From the NCBI GenBank assembly GCA_958450325.1, contig OY288250.1, positions 46,102,683 through 46,166,682 on the forward strand: 64,000 nt of DNA, read 5' to 3'. Source of the DNA: Agrostemma githago (Eukaryota; Streptophyta; Magnoliopsida; Caryophyllales; Caryophyllaceae). Made by a program: the position numbers and the translations under genes. Positions 63,506 to 64,000 of this stretch are shown one piece after another. How positions within the stretch are numbered: the stretch's first letter is position 1; the number at the start of each line of letters is the position of its first letter. The notes below the pieces were generated by a model that was given only the letters and a program-made list of their open reading frames with translations, did not search any database and was not told the origin of the DNA.

Positions 63506-64000
63506 TTACAGGACCGATCCTAGCACCGGACTCACTAGACTCAATCTCAGACTCTGACTCGGACTCAGACTCAGATTCTGGCATTTCTCCTTCTCCTGTG
63601 ATAAGCTTGAAAGTCCTTCCTTGACTGTCAGTCCACTTGACAGTCTTTCTCCAGGCTCTCTTACCTGTCCCGGATCTAACTTCGAGATCAGTTTGGATGG
63701 ATCGAATGTGCGGCTGCGAAGAATGAGGCTAACTAGCTCCTCCTTCGGTGTTGGGGTCGCGAGCTCCTCCCCGAAAAGTAACCCCAGCGCGGGTTCAGCA
63801 TTCTTAGCATCTTCGGACTGGACAAGGGCGAAGATGTCGTCGGGTATGTAGTTGCAGACTTGGGCCAAGTGGGTCCCAGGGCGTGTGGTTGGAGGCCGAT
63901 ATAGGCCCGTTTGGACGGACTCGAACACCGGTGTGACGAAGATGACTTTACCGGTTCCAGTTTGGCCCATATTCTCCGGGGTCAGGGTGTAGCCCAGACC
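63506..64000 (-). pseudogene. gag: Gag-protease C-terminal end of element D, partial
   Basis: Open frame reaching the window edge, corresponding to the last 165 codons of the C gag ORF (VFESVQTGLYRPPTTRPGTH). It has the same frameshift near 63660 before the SESE repeat, which is read at 63399-63584 in another frame. Confidence 0.85.

Larger units (their letters stand above)
54926..64000 (-). mobile_element. Element D: tandem copy of C, cut by the window end
   Basis: 57206-64000 repeats 44803-51590 with an offset of 12401-12408 bp. By eye about half a dozen base changes and two length changes (one in an A run near 57918, one in the T run of the PMD intron) separate the two. D has the same 5-bp deletion, the same frameshifts and the same stop as C, so they descend from one defective copy. 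Gag continues past the right edge. Confidence 0.9.

Overview
The window is plant nuclear DNA made almost entirely of nested transposable elements. I found no host gene, rRNA or tRNA. The plant assignment rests on Ty3/gypsy elements of the Tat type (a second, archaeal-like RNase H domain after the first), plant L1-type LINEs with an RT and a zf-RVT-like domain, a plant mobile domain (PMD) gene carried by the elements, and primer-binding sites matching plant tRNA-Asp and tRNA-Arg ends. The species cannot be named from the sequence; a large-genome eudicot is likely but not shown.

Layout. 1-743: minus-strand gag/protease remnant of an old Tat-like element. 744-12299: element A, a + strand Tat element of about 11.5 kb with a 5'-truncated LTR, damaged gag-pol, an intact integrase ORF, a 125-bp tandem repeat in the 3' UTR, and two genes on the opposite strand with their own TATA boxes. 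12300-16091: AT-rich tail plus two L1-type LINE fragments on the minus strand, fused in frame so that two reverse transcriptase domains follow one another. 16092-42522: element B, an old minus-strand Tat element inserted in the LINE. Its left LTR is split by two complete non-autonomous LTR elements of one family: N1 (17181-25035, TSD CTTTT) and N2 (25858-33476, TSD GAGAC). 42523-57205: element C, same lineage as B but young, apparently inserted in the gag of B. 54926-64000: element D, a nearly identical copy of C that shares the LTR at 54926-57205 with it, so C and D form a tandem LTR-internal-LTR-internal array. D runs off the window.

B, C and D each carry, between integrase and 3' LTR and on the strand opposite to gag-pol, a two-exon plant mobile domain gene with its own TATA box and polyadenylation signal. 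It is open over 504 codons in C and D, although gag-pol there is broken by frameshifts and a stop; in B it has two stops. Element A carries a different pair of antisense genes in the same place. Tat elements in this window therefore share a convergent design: sense gag-pol meets an antisense accessory gene module.

The least explained signal is a set of short palindrome arrays. N1 and N2 have clusters built on TCCCGRTCGGGA just upstream of the TATA box in each LTR and again downstream of their single ORF. The outermost arm bases change together on both sides in several units. Element B has three clusters built on ACTCGRYCGAGT: upstream of its LTR TATA box, in the LTR middle, and in the PMD intron. 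C and D lack these; their LTRs have a GC-rich inverted repeat at the place of the mid-LTR cluster.

N1 and N2 have no pol. Each has one broken ORF coding for a Tyr/Gln/Pro-rich then acidic protein with a shared C-terminal signature. They must depend on another element's enzymes.
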